Source: Rostratula benghalensis
Lineage: Eukaryota > Chordata > Aves > Charadriiformes > Rostratulidae
Assembly (NCBI GenBank): GCA_013399305.1
Contig: VXAI01000088.1
Location: forward strand, 2,584,282 to 2,648,281
Direction: 5' to 3'
DNA length: 64,000 nucleotides
A program made the translations under genes and the position numbers. The notes beneath the pieces are model-generated. The model made no database searches. It was not told the DNA's origin and was given only the letters and a program-made list of their open reading frames with translations. Below, in pieces: positions 26,285 through 37,715 of this stretch (within the stretch, counting starts at the first letter, position 1; the number at the start of each line of letters is the position of its first letter).

Positions 26285-27591
26285 AGGGAAAAATTATTTT
26301 TTTAATAAATCAGAAATATGAAGAATCTTCAGGAATTGGAATTGAAACATTGAAAAGGCGTCAGAGCAGGAGACACCTAGGCATGAGCACAGGGAGAGAG
26401 GTACTGAGAATTGTGACTGAAGAAGATTTTATCTACTCTGTTTTGCACAGTCTGGATTAACAAGCAAACAAACAAAGAAGCAAACCAAGAAAAAGCTAGG
26501 TAAATCTGTCATATTTTTTCTGAATAAAGATTTTAGGGCATCAGAAGTGAATATAGATAAATGTGCATATATCAGCATTATACGTGGAATTTCTTTTAGT
26601 CTGAATGGTGACATCAGTGAGTAGTCAGATAGCAGTCTACTATCTTATGTATTTATACAACAGGTGAGAAAATAGAAGAAAGAGCTCAATAAATCTGTGC
26701 TAGTGCCCATTGTACATGAGTCTGAGATTAAAAACACAGGTAATACAAGGGGGAAAAAAAGAAATAACGCGATGATGTATAGAGGAGAGGAGAGGGAAGG
26801 CTTAAGTATTCCAGAAAATTTTCTATTGGTATCTTATGAGCACAGTATAAAGAGCTTTATTTTTCTACCCTGCATTAAAAAACAGCACCTGAAAAGGCCC
26901 GGGGACACTTGCAGTCACTTAACATAATTTCTATTAAGACAACATGAGGGTTTTTTAACATCTTAAAGGGCAGACCATATATATTGCACCAAAGCGTATC
27001 TCAGGGAGAAATACAATGCAAAATCAATTTGTGTATTTCTCTATCTTCATCCTCTTTCAGTAATAAACCCTGCTAAACAAAACTGTAATTCAGCCAAAAT
27101 TAAACTTTTAGCACTCCACCCCAAATGCTGACTTACAAACAGACGTTCTATACATTACAATTATCTCACACTCTCTGTCCCTGTACTTCTTCATAATGCA
27201 GTGGTTTGCAGAATAAAAGATGAATAGAAGGCTTGATCCTATAAGCTGTCTTCACTATATGTCTGTGCCATTTATCTGTCGTTACCCATGAGGACCCTCC
27301 CCTTACAGATACTGCTCTTTCGATGTGACATACTAAACTATTCTGCATAAATAGTCCCCTGTTGTTTTAAGATGTCACCTGTCTTAGAATTTTCCATATA
27401 TTCTGACACTTACTGCTGGGTGTAAGGGTAAGCTGTTCAGACGGGAAAAATAGGTCTGTAAATGTGCTTATAAATTCTTCATGCTAAAAAACATAACAAC
27501 CAAAAAATAAGGAAAGGTAAGAGCATAACTACAGTAACAACAGATCAAGAAGGATTATGAATATAAATAAATTGTTTGTAGAAAAATAAAT

Positions 27592-28262
27592 NNNNNNNNN
27601 NNNNNNNNNNNNNNNNNNNNNNNNNNNNNNNNNNNNNNNNNNNNNNNNNNNNNNNNNNNNNNNNNNNNNNNNNNNNNNNNNNNNNNNNNNNNNNNNNNNN
27701 NNNNNNNNNNNNNNNNNNNNNNNNNNNNNNNNNNNNNNNNNNNNNNNNNNNNNNNNNNNNNNNNNNNNNNNNNNNNNNNNNNNNNNNNNNNNNNNNNNNN
27801 NNNNNNNNNNNNNNNNNNNNNNNNNNNNNNNNNNNNNNNNNNNNNNNNNNNNNNNNNNNNNNNNNNNNNNNNNNNNNNNNNNNNNNNNNNNNNNNNNNNN
27901 NNNNNNNNNNNNNNNNNNNNNNNNNNNNNNNNNNNNNNNNNNNNNNNNNNNNNNNNNNNNNNNNNNNNNNNNNNNNNNNNNNNNNNNNNNNNNNNNNNNN
28001 NNNNNNNNNNNNNNNNNNNNNNNNNNNNNNNNNNNNNNNNNNNNNNNNNNNNNNNNNNNNNNNNNNNNNNNNNNNNNNNNNNNNNNNNNNNNNNNNNNNN
28101 NNNNNNNNNNNNNNNNNNNNNNNNNNNNNNNNNNNNNNNNNNNNNNNNNNNNNNNNNNNNNNNNNNNNNNNNNNNNNNNNNNNNNNNNNNNNNNNNNNNN
28201 NNNNNNNNNNNNNNNNNNNNNNNNNNNNNNNNNNNNNNNNNNNNNNNNNNNNNNNNNNNNNN
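27592..28262. other. Assembly gap (671 N)
   Basis: A run of 671 undetermined bases flanked by ordinary AT-rich sequence. Nothing can be said about its content. A 285-codon 'open frame' across it on the minus strand is almost all N and is not real. Confidence 0.99.
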
Positions 28263-28634
28263 CTTTATTAAATATTATCATGCAATTTATTAAAAAGAAT
28301 GAGCATGAGAAAAAAGTTCTACTGTGCACTACAAGGAAGACTCGTAAATGGGAAAAAAATATCACAAATTTAATTAATAATTTCAACTATGGTTGTCTAA
28401 AATAACTCTATAGTTCGATTATGTTATTGTAATTATGTTTTTGTAATTTTTCTTTTTTGGCATTTGTAAAAAAGTTTAAGGGGATATACAACTGGTACTT
28501 CTCATTGCAGATTACAAAGATATTTTGCCAGCTATAGGCTATATACATCACTGCAAAAGCTAAGAGTAATCTCTGCTCAGAGCACCTTTTAAACTGCTGT
28601 TTCTTACAGGAATAAAAGCAGCATAAAATGTGTC

Positions 28635-28840
28635 AATCACAGAATCATAGAATGGTCCAGGCCAGAAGGGACCTCTAGGGTCATCCAGTCTGACCTCCCT
28701 GCAGTCAGCAGGGAAACCCCCAACCAGACCAGGGTGCCCAGGGCCTCATTGAGCCTCCCCTTGAAGATCTCCAGGGAAGGGACCTCAACCACCTCCCTGG
28801 GCAACCTGTTCCAGTGTTCAACCACCTTCAGAGTAAAGAG
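28635..28840 (-). mobile_element. CR1 LINE 3' end, minus strand
   Basis: Read on the minus strand this is the last 200 or so bases of CR1. It holds the ORF2 tail WNRLPREVVEVPSLEIFKGR, the typical LLTAGR ending and the 3' UTR, and finishes with the 8-bp repeat type (TGATTCTATGATT complement) at 28635-28652. A 62-codon frame reads through the position where related copies stop (compare LLTVGRLA-stop in the copy ending near 57588), so the native stop is mutated. It is the same subfamily as 56966-57647. Confidence 0.92.
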
Positions 28841-29948
28841 CCCTTGTAGTAAAGTGTCTTTTTTTCTGAGTTTGTATAGTCTTCTTGTTAAGAGGTATTG
28901 TTGTAATGTTATTAATAATAGGATAATGTTTGGTAAAAATTCACTAGATTCTAAAGCATCAATGAGCTGATGTTCTAAAACCTTGTGGCTGCATTTATCC
29001 TTGATATGTCCCTATTGGGCCATGTGGAAAAGTTGGAAAAACCAAAGGACAAATTGCCACAGGCGACTTTTTTAAAGGGAGAGGGAGTAGCACAGCTGCA
29101 GCAAACAAGAGTTGTAGAAACAGAACAGTAAATAATTTATCTGTTCTAAGGAACCTGAATGTCTCCACCAGAGAGATAAGCTGGGCACAGAGAACGGAGC
29201 TGTGGTGGTGGTGTTCCTACAAGGCTGTCAGCCATTTCTCTGTGTTCCGTGGTGCATATGTGAATATTTGAAGGTAGCGACTGCGTGGTTTGGCTCTTAG
29301 CCTCTGCATTGCCTGAAATGACATAATGAAATATCCCTCTGGAGAGACTTGAGGGAGTTAGAAAAGCAGACTGCTCCCCACGCCTGCTTGTGATTTTTCT
29401 ATCTCAAGGGCTTTGCACAGGTGATTTACAGTACATTATGTATACATTGTGTCAGGACTGTGAAACTCCAAATGATATTATGCTTCATAAGCTGCACTGC
29501 AACAAGCAATCAAAGATGTTAAGTCATCCATTTTAGAGCAGATTTATAGGGAAATATTCGAGTTCTGCAATTGAGCTCCTTGCACTACCGTTTGAGGATA
29601 ATACCTACAAGCAAATGCAGAAAATGCACGTGAATCATGTAGATGAGGGCAAACATAGTTACGGACATTTCAAAGGCTGGTATGTGATTATCTGCTAGTG
29701 ATACAGTGAATAAAGTGATGTGGAGAGTGCTATACTCCAACAGTGGTCCAGTGGGCATGGTGAGACTTGGTCATGAAGACGCAGCGGAGGCAGCTCAGGT
29801 TTTTCTCTTCCTCTTGATAATGTGACGTGGGCAATTTTCCAAGCCTTATTAACCTGGTCAGCAGGAACAGAGGCTGATGTTATACAAATCTTACCCCCTT
29901 TTATTTCATGAACATCCCTTCTGTGCAGGCACAAACTTCAGCCACTGC
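28841..29948. other. Unique DNA, less AT-rich; candidate constrained stretch
   Basis: No gene or transposon is recognised. From about 29160 to 29940 the sequence is richer in GC and complex, with few homopolymers, and contains a CRE-like TGACGTGG at 29823-29830. It sits between two CR1 copies. Texture alone suggests it may be a conserved non-coding element, with low certainty. Confidence 0.4.
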
Positions 29949-30214
29949 AGCTGGGAATGGGTACAAGTTGCGCCAGGGGAGATTTAGATGAGATGTCAGG
30001 AAAAGCTTTTTCTCCCAAAGAGTGGTCAGGCACTGGAATGGCCTGCTCAGTGAGGTGGTGGAGTCACTGTCCCTGGCAGTGTTCAAGAAGTGTCTGGAGG
30101 AGGGGCTAAAAGACATGATTTAGTAGCTTAGTGGGTAGTATTGGTGATAGGAGGATGGTTGGACTAATGATCTTGTAAGTCCTTTCCAACCTCGTGTTTC
30201 TACGATTCCATGAC
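29949..30214 (+). mobile_element. CR1 LINE 3' end, plus strand
   Basis: The copy starts near 'aagttgcgccaggggagatt', followed by the GGCACTGGAATGGCCTGCTC block (the CR1 'cactggaacaggctgcccag' site). It ends with GGTTGGACTAATGATCTTG, CCTTTCCAACC and degenerate ATTCTATG units at 30197-30214. Only the last 270 or so bases of the element are present. The reading frame contains stops. It is a different subfamily from the neighbour at 28635-28840. Confidence 0.92.
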
Positions 30215-31550
30215 AGGGTGTTTTGCCACATGCACAGGCTGTAGAGAGGACAACTCCTCAGAAACCCTGTCTGCCCATCATTTGCCATGGGGTTAGATAT
30301 CATGTAGCCCTACAATAATGAAAACCAAACTATGTGCAGTGATCAAAATATTGAGGAAGAAAATATTAGTGTTACCAATGAAAATTATTAACTTTACATG
30401 TTTATTTCTAAGACATCTCCTGGTGAGGAAAATAAAGACATGGTTCAGGAATCAGAATTGACACAGTGGAAAAAAATAAAATTATCTAAGCAAAGACCAT
30501 GTCAAACATCTTACCACAAGCTGTTACCTGGATTTTAAAACTTAAACTTTAGATTTGTTTAGACAGGGGTTAATAATCAGACTCCTTGGGAGTAATTCAA
30601 CTGCCTAATGGAGGAGTTTTGTGTCATTGTAGATGTTCCAGATGGAAAATATTTTTGCAGGGGTAGAAGGTAATTCCTACTACTTCAGGGTTGCACCACA
30701 CTACCTAAAATAGAACTTCATACCTATGTTTAGACATCTGAATCCTCCCTGCACCCTTGCAAACTGATCTTGGAAAAAAAAAAACAAAACAAAACCAACC
30801 AACCAAAACAAACAAAAAAACACTTCAGGCTTTCTTTATATTATTTTTTTACTGTGTGATTAATTTGAATATGAGAAGAGGCCAAAATGTAAGGCTAAGA
30901 ATTATAATCAGTTAACTTGGCACAACACATTTAAATATTACATTCTAAAATGGCATAACAAAAAAAAAGATTTGGAGCATTTATTTTTATTGTGGAGATA
31001 ATTGAAGGTTGAAGAAGAATTTTTTATTTTTTTTTAAAGCTCTGGGTATGAATAATGTAGGTTTCCTGCAATTATAAATCTCCATTCACATGTCATTTTC
31101 AGTTGACACTTTTTTTTCCATAATTCAAATGTTTTAGTTTTTTTAAAGTGACACTAATTTACATAGGTTTTGTTCAAGAAATCCAAGTTTGTTTTGATAG
31201 TCTGCATGAACTTCACCACAATGGTAGTTGAGAAACCAAGGGTTAGATTTTCAAAAATGACATAGAAACCCAGCTGCCAAAACCATCAACAGAAGGCGTG
31301 TACCTGGACACACTTGAGAAGCTGAGCCTTAGCGTGTTAGACCGAACATCATTAAACAGTATGAAATCAAATAGAAAGATAATACATACTGCTGTTTATG
31401 CAAATATGTTGGGTTTTTCAGTGGAATACCAGTAAATAATAAACTTATGAATGCCTATGTATATGCATATTTATTAATGCTTGGATATATGCATACATAC
31501 ATAGATACTTTCCCCTTGTTACTTCTTATCCATTATTCATGCTGTCTACA
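30215..31550. other. Unique AT-rich non-coding DNA
   Basis: No gene or transposon is recognised. An A/C-rich tract occupies about 30772-30822 and T-rich runs lie at 31021-31040 and 31110-31145. Open frames are short. Confidence 0.6.
30772..30822. repeat. A/C-rich (AAAAC/AACC)n tract
   Basis: A ten-base A run is followed by AAAAC and CCAACCAACC units, with no T or G over about 45 bases. It belongs to the recurrent A/C-rich class in this window. Confidence 0.85.
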
Positions 31551-31706
31551 TAGAATCACAGAATCATTCAGGTTGGAAAAGACTCTTGGGATCATTAAGT
31601 CCAACCATCAGCCCTACTCTGCAAAAAACTCCCCTACACCATGTCTCTCGACACCACATCTAAACGATTCTGAAAGACATTCAGCGATGGGGACTCAACT
31701 CTCCCT
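31551..31706 (-). mobile_element. CR1 LINE 3' end, minus strand (left half of head-to-head pair)
   Basis: On the minus strand the element ends with GATGGTTGGACTTAATGATC, CTTTTCCAACCTGAATGATT and TGATTCTATG at 31551. Only about 155 bases remain, covering the ORF2 tail and 3' UTR. Its 5' side abuts, within a few bases, the 5' side of a plus-strand CR1 beginning near 31710. It shares its 3' subfamily type with 42243-42365. Confidence 0.9.
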
Positions 31707-31709
31707 CTC

Positions 31710-32733
31710 TGGTCAAGCAAGGTCTCAAAACTGGAAAGTCATAGATTTGATGGATGGACCGCTCTCTGGATCAGGAACTGGATGGATGGCCACATTCAAA
31801 GTGTTGGGGTCAACGGCTCAATGTCCAAGTGGCAGCCAGTAACGAGTGGTGTTCCTCAGGGGTTGGTACTGGGACCAGTGCTGTTTAACACCTTTGTTGG
31901 AGACATGGATAATGGGACAGAGTGCACCCTCAGCAAGTTTGCCACTGACATCAAGCTCAGTGGTGCATTCAACACAATGGAGGGAAGGGATGCTATCCAA
32001 GGGAACCTGGACAGGCTTGGGAGGTGGTTTAGTGCAAATCACATGAAGTTCAACCAAGGCAAGTGCAAGGTTCTGCACCTGGGACATGGCAATCCCAAGC
32101 ACAAATACAGGTTGGGTGCAGAATGACTGGAGAGCAGCCCTGAGGAAAAACACTTGAGAGTGACGATGGATGAGAAGTTCTGTTCTGTGCTCGTGAGACC
32201 CCACCTGGAGTACTGTGTCCAGCTCTGGAGTCCTCAGCACAGGAAGGACATGGACCTGTTGGAATGGATCCAGTGGAAGGGTGTGAAGACCATCAGAGAG
32301 ATGGAGCAGCTCTCCTGTTGAAGAACAGCTGAGGGAGCTGTCCTTGATCAGCCTGGGGAAGAGAAGGTTCCAGGGAGACCTTATAGCAGCCTTCCTGTGC
32401 CTGAAGGGAGCTACAGGAGAGCTGGAGAGGGACTCTTGGTCAGGAAGTGTAGTGACAGGACAAGGGGTAATGTCTTTAAATTATAAGAGGGGAGATTTAG
32501 ATTACATATTAGAAAGAAATTCTTTTCTGTGAGGGTAGTGAGGCACTGGAACAGGTTACCCAGGGAAGTTGTGGGTGTTCCATCCCTGGAAGTGTTTAAG
32601 GCCAACTTGGTTGGGGCTTTGAGCAACCTGGTCTGGTGGGAGGTGTCCCTGCCCAGGGCAGGGGGTTTGGAACTATATGTTCTTTAAGGTTCCTTCCAAC
32701 TCTAACCATTCTATGAATCTATGATTCTATGAT
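31710..32733 (+). mobile_element. CR1 LINE, about 1 kb, plus strand (right half of head-to-head pair)
   Basis: This 5'-truncated CR1 starts within the RT domain upstream of the SGVPQG motif (about 31843-31860). It passes the catalytic box at about 31938-31952, where the usual ADD reads ATD, and continues through the HLEYCVQLW-type and EKRRFQGDL-type tail blocks. It ends with TTCCTTCCAACTCTAACC and three ATTCTATG-type units at 32707-32733. Stops and frameshifts interrupt ORF2. Loss of a catalytic aspartate alone would abolish RT activity. Confidence 0.93.
31782..32126 (+). pseudogene. CR1 ORF2 remnant, RT palm region (114 codons)
   Basis: The frame shows, in order, [17 protein letters not shown] (RT block around motif B), [18 protein letters not shown] (motif C, where CR1 normally has FADDTKL) and the [14 protein letters not shown] block. 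One of the two conserved aspartates has become threonine. The first ATG is internal, and the frame ends at a point mutation in the RYRLGAD-type block. Confidence 0.88.
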
Positions 32734-35700
32734 ATTTATATAGCCTTTCATGCATATGTATAAGGGTTTATGATACTCTGGAATCCATGAAAAATAAAGT
32801 GTAACTACAAATCTGACGGTATTTTATCCTCAGAATAGCTGATGGAATGAACTTTGTGACCTGCTTCGTAGGTAGTACCTTCAGGTTTCTTGTACCACAA
32901 GTCATGTTTCTGAGCTCACAATTTCACACAGTCATCCTGTTCACATTGTCTTTAAGACCTCTGCTAACACACTGAAATTGGATTTGTAAATAAGTGTATC
33001 GTTTCTAATAATATATATACTAATTTCTGGATCCATAAATTATGAGCAGAAACCAGAATCTGTATCAAAGAGCAGATACACCTGGAGGTACAGGATTTTG
33101 TAAGAAAATAATCTGATCTAGGATCCAGTCAGTATCCATTGCAGTGATCTGGTACACAAAAATATGAAAACAACCTAAGTCACTGGAAGGCTGGTTCTTG
33201 CAAGTCGAATTTGTGTTGGCAGCGTGCTACTGTGCTTCAAATTCCATGAAGCTGCAATCATTCCTTTAGGCAAGTTGTTAATCTGAACTCCTTGTTTCAC
33301 AAAGACAATTCTTGCTGTTTTGACAAGTGCCACTCTAATTTGCTTCATTGTAGACCCCAAATCATGGTCTCTCTGATATCATAAGGGTAAGAGGTTTACA
33401 CTGTGTGCTCTGTGGAAGTGTGAAAGAGCTTTAACCCAAGTGTAATTCTGGTAATATTGTTTAAAAGAATCTCAGTGTGAATGTCAGTCAGATGTATCAT
33501 TTATATATATTCATGTATGTGATTTAGTTTTCTTCCTCTGCCTATATTTCCTGTTCAGATCATGAGTTTTGTTTATTTTTTCCTCATCATGCATATGCAA
33601 TGAATTCAGAAAGTCAGCAACACAGATTTTCCTAAAGGATGTTGGACTAAGATCCTGTGGGAGAAGACTGGGGAAGAAGAGTCTGGAATAAGATTTCATA
33701 TCTGTATATTTGTGTTTAGAGATGCTTAGGGGAAGGTGCAAACTGTTTTAGTTTTATTTTATTCTTTCCTTGATATTTTGTTCACAGGCTTTATTTTGAT
33801 ACCAATGCAATCTGACAGCTATTTTTTTGGTATGTATAAGCATTGAAAGGCGGTCAATCCTTCCTCGCTCAGCAATATCTCAGAGGGAATTGCTGTGTGA
33901 TAGGTAACAACCCACCTGAACGTTGCACATCTCTTCTCCCTTCGAACTGTGGAATCAAAAGCATGTGATTGATTTGATTTTTTTTTTCTTTTGTCGATAT
34001 GTAAGAAAGCTACTTCAACAAAACTCCTAAAGTGTAGCAGTAGCAGTGTATTTGCTTTGTTCAAAGATCACACATTCGATTTATTTTTGGTTTGTTAAAT
34101 TCTTATCACATTGTCTCTGTCCTGTTCTCTAGGTTATTTTAACCACATTCCTCTTTTAACTATCAGCACAAATACTGCATTCATTTTTTTCCTCACTGTT
34201 GTCTGTTCCTGCTTATTAACATCTGAATATTTCTCATTAAGAAGAAAAAATTTAATTTGCTTTCTTATTTCACCTCTGACTCTCCCAGGGCCTGTCTCTA
34301 TCTAGTGTCACACATTTTTTAGAATTTTTTCTTCAATGTCTCTTGCAGCAACCGATTCTAGTTGGAGTTATAACATTCATGCAGTAACTTAGGCAGCATT
34401 TCCTTTGGTTTGATTTCTTTATGAAAATATCTTACTATGTATTTCCTTTCTTTTAATCTGATAAGGCAGCTTAATTTTATTAAATACTTCATGGGATAAT
34501 TTTCCATCTCTGACCATTGTTTTGCTCAGGACCACATCAAATGAAGTGACACTGGCCAAACACACTGTATTAACTAAAATATTAAAAAAAAGTCACTGTT
34601 ATTCTCTGTCTTCTCCATCTTCCACCTTAAGAATATCTGATATTATTGAGTGAAACAAGCTTGATGTGAATTGAGAAAGATACACCTAAATCAAGCCTAT
34701 AACCTAGGAGTCACGCATACTCCTGAAATACAGGAGTTTTTTGTCCTGAGACAAATGGTTCTCAATAGCAATATTTGTGAATCTGTTTTAAATTATTTTC
34801 TTCTTTGTATTTGAGTTAAATTTTCATATAATTTGAGGTTAAATGAAACCCCATGATGAAAGAGCCACTCTCAAAAAATGCCAATTTGCCATCATTAGAA
34901 TAATTTATTAATGTAACATGCTTTTCTTAAATGCATTTTATTTTCACTTTTTGTAATATTTTCCCTTGGATAGACAACCGCCTTTCAAGTTTCAGATTTA
35001 CAATAACAGACAAACATCAAGGGGAGGGTTTTCCTTTGTTACTTAACTTAGCTAGTTAATGGAGTATTTTTAAAAAAGCAATTATTGAGAGGGTTTCTGT
35101 GGCAGAGTGTCAGTTAATACATAATCTCTTTCTTCTAGTGGATTTAATGTCCTTGTTGTTTGACAGTGCAGGAAGTGTGCAATCTCATGATAATTCCTCT
35201 ACAAATCACAGAAAGAATACTCTTGAAAAGAAATTGCCGTTCAGGTGAGACATCTTTTCTCTTGCCTAAAAGTAAGGAGACACAATCAGGATTCATTGAC
35301 CAATTTGATTTCAGAGCCTGACAGGCTGAAGAAGTCATGAATTCCTTATGTCCTAAACTATGCACACATCAATTTGCACCTACCCATGTCCTGCCAGATG
35401 CAGTACTCCAGTTGATTCCAATATAAACACTGTTAATGTACTGTGAAATGGTTCTCCTGAAGAAACATTCCGTCATTTCATTAGAATAGTAAGTTGTAAA
35501 TTGCCGTATTTAAAATGGAATACAAGACTCTATTAAAAAAATTAGGTAACCCTGACCCTATAAAACTGATTAGGAAAGTGACCTTGAAAGTTCTTGACTC
35601 CATCAAGTAACTAATACATATGAGACAAATAAATGTTTTTTAGTTTAGAAGTCTAGCCTCTACTCTAGGCATATTTTTTTGAAATTTTTTATATGGGTAA

Positions 35701-37440
35701 TCCTGTAAATTATTTTTTGTGTAATTGTCAGACAAAGTCACATTTTCCAGAGTGAACAGAGGCCCAAACCTGCAATCTCATTTGCACCTTTGACACCCAG
35801 TCATCAATTTTGGCAGGTATCTTCTTCTAACAAATTGTATTTTATTTGAATTGATGGCAAGACATTCTATATAGCTAAAAACCACTGGCTTCATATACCT
35901 GATTTCCATTACATGACAGTTCGTTAAACCTTAAAAGCATATAGGTTTGATGACCATGAAAAGCGATGGAAGAAAATAAGGGTGGAGAGGAAGTTTTTTC
36001 ATGAACTTTATTTCTATTACTGTTGCCAGGGCAACCACCTGCTCAATATCTCTATAGATTATGCTCAGTGTAGCTGCTTCATTTAAAGTGTGATGGACCT
36101 AGGTAATAACAGGCTCAAACACATGAAAGAATGTATAAGGTCTGAATCTAAATTGTCATTTTATTTACCTTCTAAAAGGAATGATCATCCTCTTCGTATG
36201 GGTTTCTTTTTTTTCTGAAAGGTGAGGAAAAGAAATGAAAAAAAAATTTTGCAAGGCAGAGGAGATTTAAAGTCAAAGTAAAAAAAAAGATGTGATAGCA
36301 TGGGACAGGATTTTCACTTTGTGATATCATTTCTCAGGAAAAGAATGGCCTGGAATGTCAGACACTAATTACTGCTGCTCCTGTATGCAGCACCTGTAGC
36401 TACAGAAGGTAATGGGGCTACTGATGCTGGAGTACTTCTGTGAAATTAATGTTTTGAAAGGAAAAGTATCACATTTTATTAGAGCATGTGTGTCACAGCC
36501 TACAAGTGGGACAAACCTATTGTGTTTTTACCATCATATTGTACTGCACAATGTCACCAAGGAGGTAAAAATGAATACGCTTAAGTGTTGTAGAAATTGA
36601 CAAAGAAAGGAATGTTGTCATTTGTGCACAAAAAAGCCCTCAAAACCTCACCTCATTTTCTTTCCTTACTTTAAAGAAAGAAGAATGAAAGCTTGAATGG
36701 AAATTTCCAAGTTGCAGAAGTGACATATTTGGCATATCACATTTCAATGGTAAAAGGAGTAGAACCAAGTTAAGTAACTCTGTGGGAATACACTTGCTAG
36801 TTCTATAAAAAAAGTCATAAAAGCTTGTCTTTTACTATCCACTTGGGTGGGGGTGTAAAATATAGCTGTGATATCTTGGGAGTACTGCATATACTAAAGA
36901 AGATATTTATTAAAATTAAGCTAATGTGTCACCTAGAAGAAAAAGCTGTTATTAACTACAGCAAGGTGGTATTAATCATTCAGGCTAACTTTCAAGTGCT
37001 CACACAGACTTTCTCAATTTCACAGGACAGAACTTTCTGAGAGTTATGATACATTTCAGTGCCTTACTATCCCAAAAGCCTGGAAAACCAAACATTGTTC
37101 CCAAATTCTGAGTGATGAAGTGAGGGATGTTTTGGACTACTTCAAAACATGGTCTCTCTGGTGTCAAGTGACTTCCTATAAATTATGGATTGTATTAAAA
37201 ATCATGCATAAGGCAAATGATTGGATTGATCATTACACAGGACAAGTACAAATTATAGCATTGTATCTTACAGAAAGGCACCACAAAAAGAACAAGTGTG
37301 AGCAGAGAGTCATCAGATTTTTCATCTAAATATGTAAAGAGGAATTGTTCATTAAGCTGTCATGAGATCCTTTTGGACAGTATCTATATTAAAGAAGAAG
37401 GTGTAATATGATTAACAAGGAAACCCTCTGGCAGTATCTT
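32734..37440. other. Unique AT-rich non-coding DNA
   Basis: No gene, RNA gene or transposon is recognised over about 4.7 kb. Open frames are 81 codons or fewer, without motifs. A short T-run at 33978-33988 and A-runs near 36237-36248 and 36281-36290 are the only simple sequence. Confidence 0.55.
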
Positions 37441-37715
37441 AGAATTATAGAATCATAGAACTCTCTAGGTTGGAAGGGACCCTCAAAACCATCTAGTCCA
37501 ACTATCAACCTAACTCTGATAATAAAACATCACTAAACCATGTGTCTCAGTGCTATGTCAACCCATCTTTTAAATACCTCCAGGGATGGTGCCTCAGCAG
37601 TTGCCTGTGCAGCCCACTCCAATAACACTTTTGTGCAAAAAATTTTTCCTGATATCCATCCTGAACCTCCCCTGGTGCAACTTGAGGACATTTCCTCTTG
37701 TCCACTACCAATAGA
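37441..37715 (-). mobile_element. CR1 LINE 3' end, minus strand
   Basis: Read on the minus strand this holds the CR1 tail from the 'caagttgcaccaggggaggt' site through CACTGGAACAGGC-type sequence (mutated here to ATTGGAGTGGGC) to GACTAGATGGTTTTGAGGG, CCCTTCCAACC and the ATTCTATGATTCTAT end at 37441-37460. It covers about 275 bases and is 5'-truncated. The frame is broken. Confidence 0.92.

Larger units (their letters stand above)
25433..27591. other. Unique AT-rich non-coding DNA with A/C tracts
   Basis: No gene or transposon is recognised. An A/C-rich tract lies at 25935-26012 and a smaller one at 26458-26490. A purine block with runs of G lies at 26251-26284. Open frames are 87 codons or fewer and several overlap the low-complexity tracts. 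Confidence 0.6.

Noticed and set aside
27529..28386. 285-codon open frame on the minus strand
   Set aside because: About 224 of its codons are undetermined bases in an assembly gap; the flanking ends are short AT-rich sequence without any motif.
31818..32240. 140-codon minus-strand frame
   Set aside because: It is the antisense shadow of the plus-strand CR1 ORF2.
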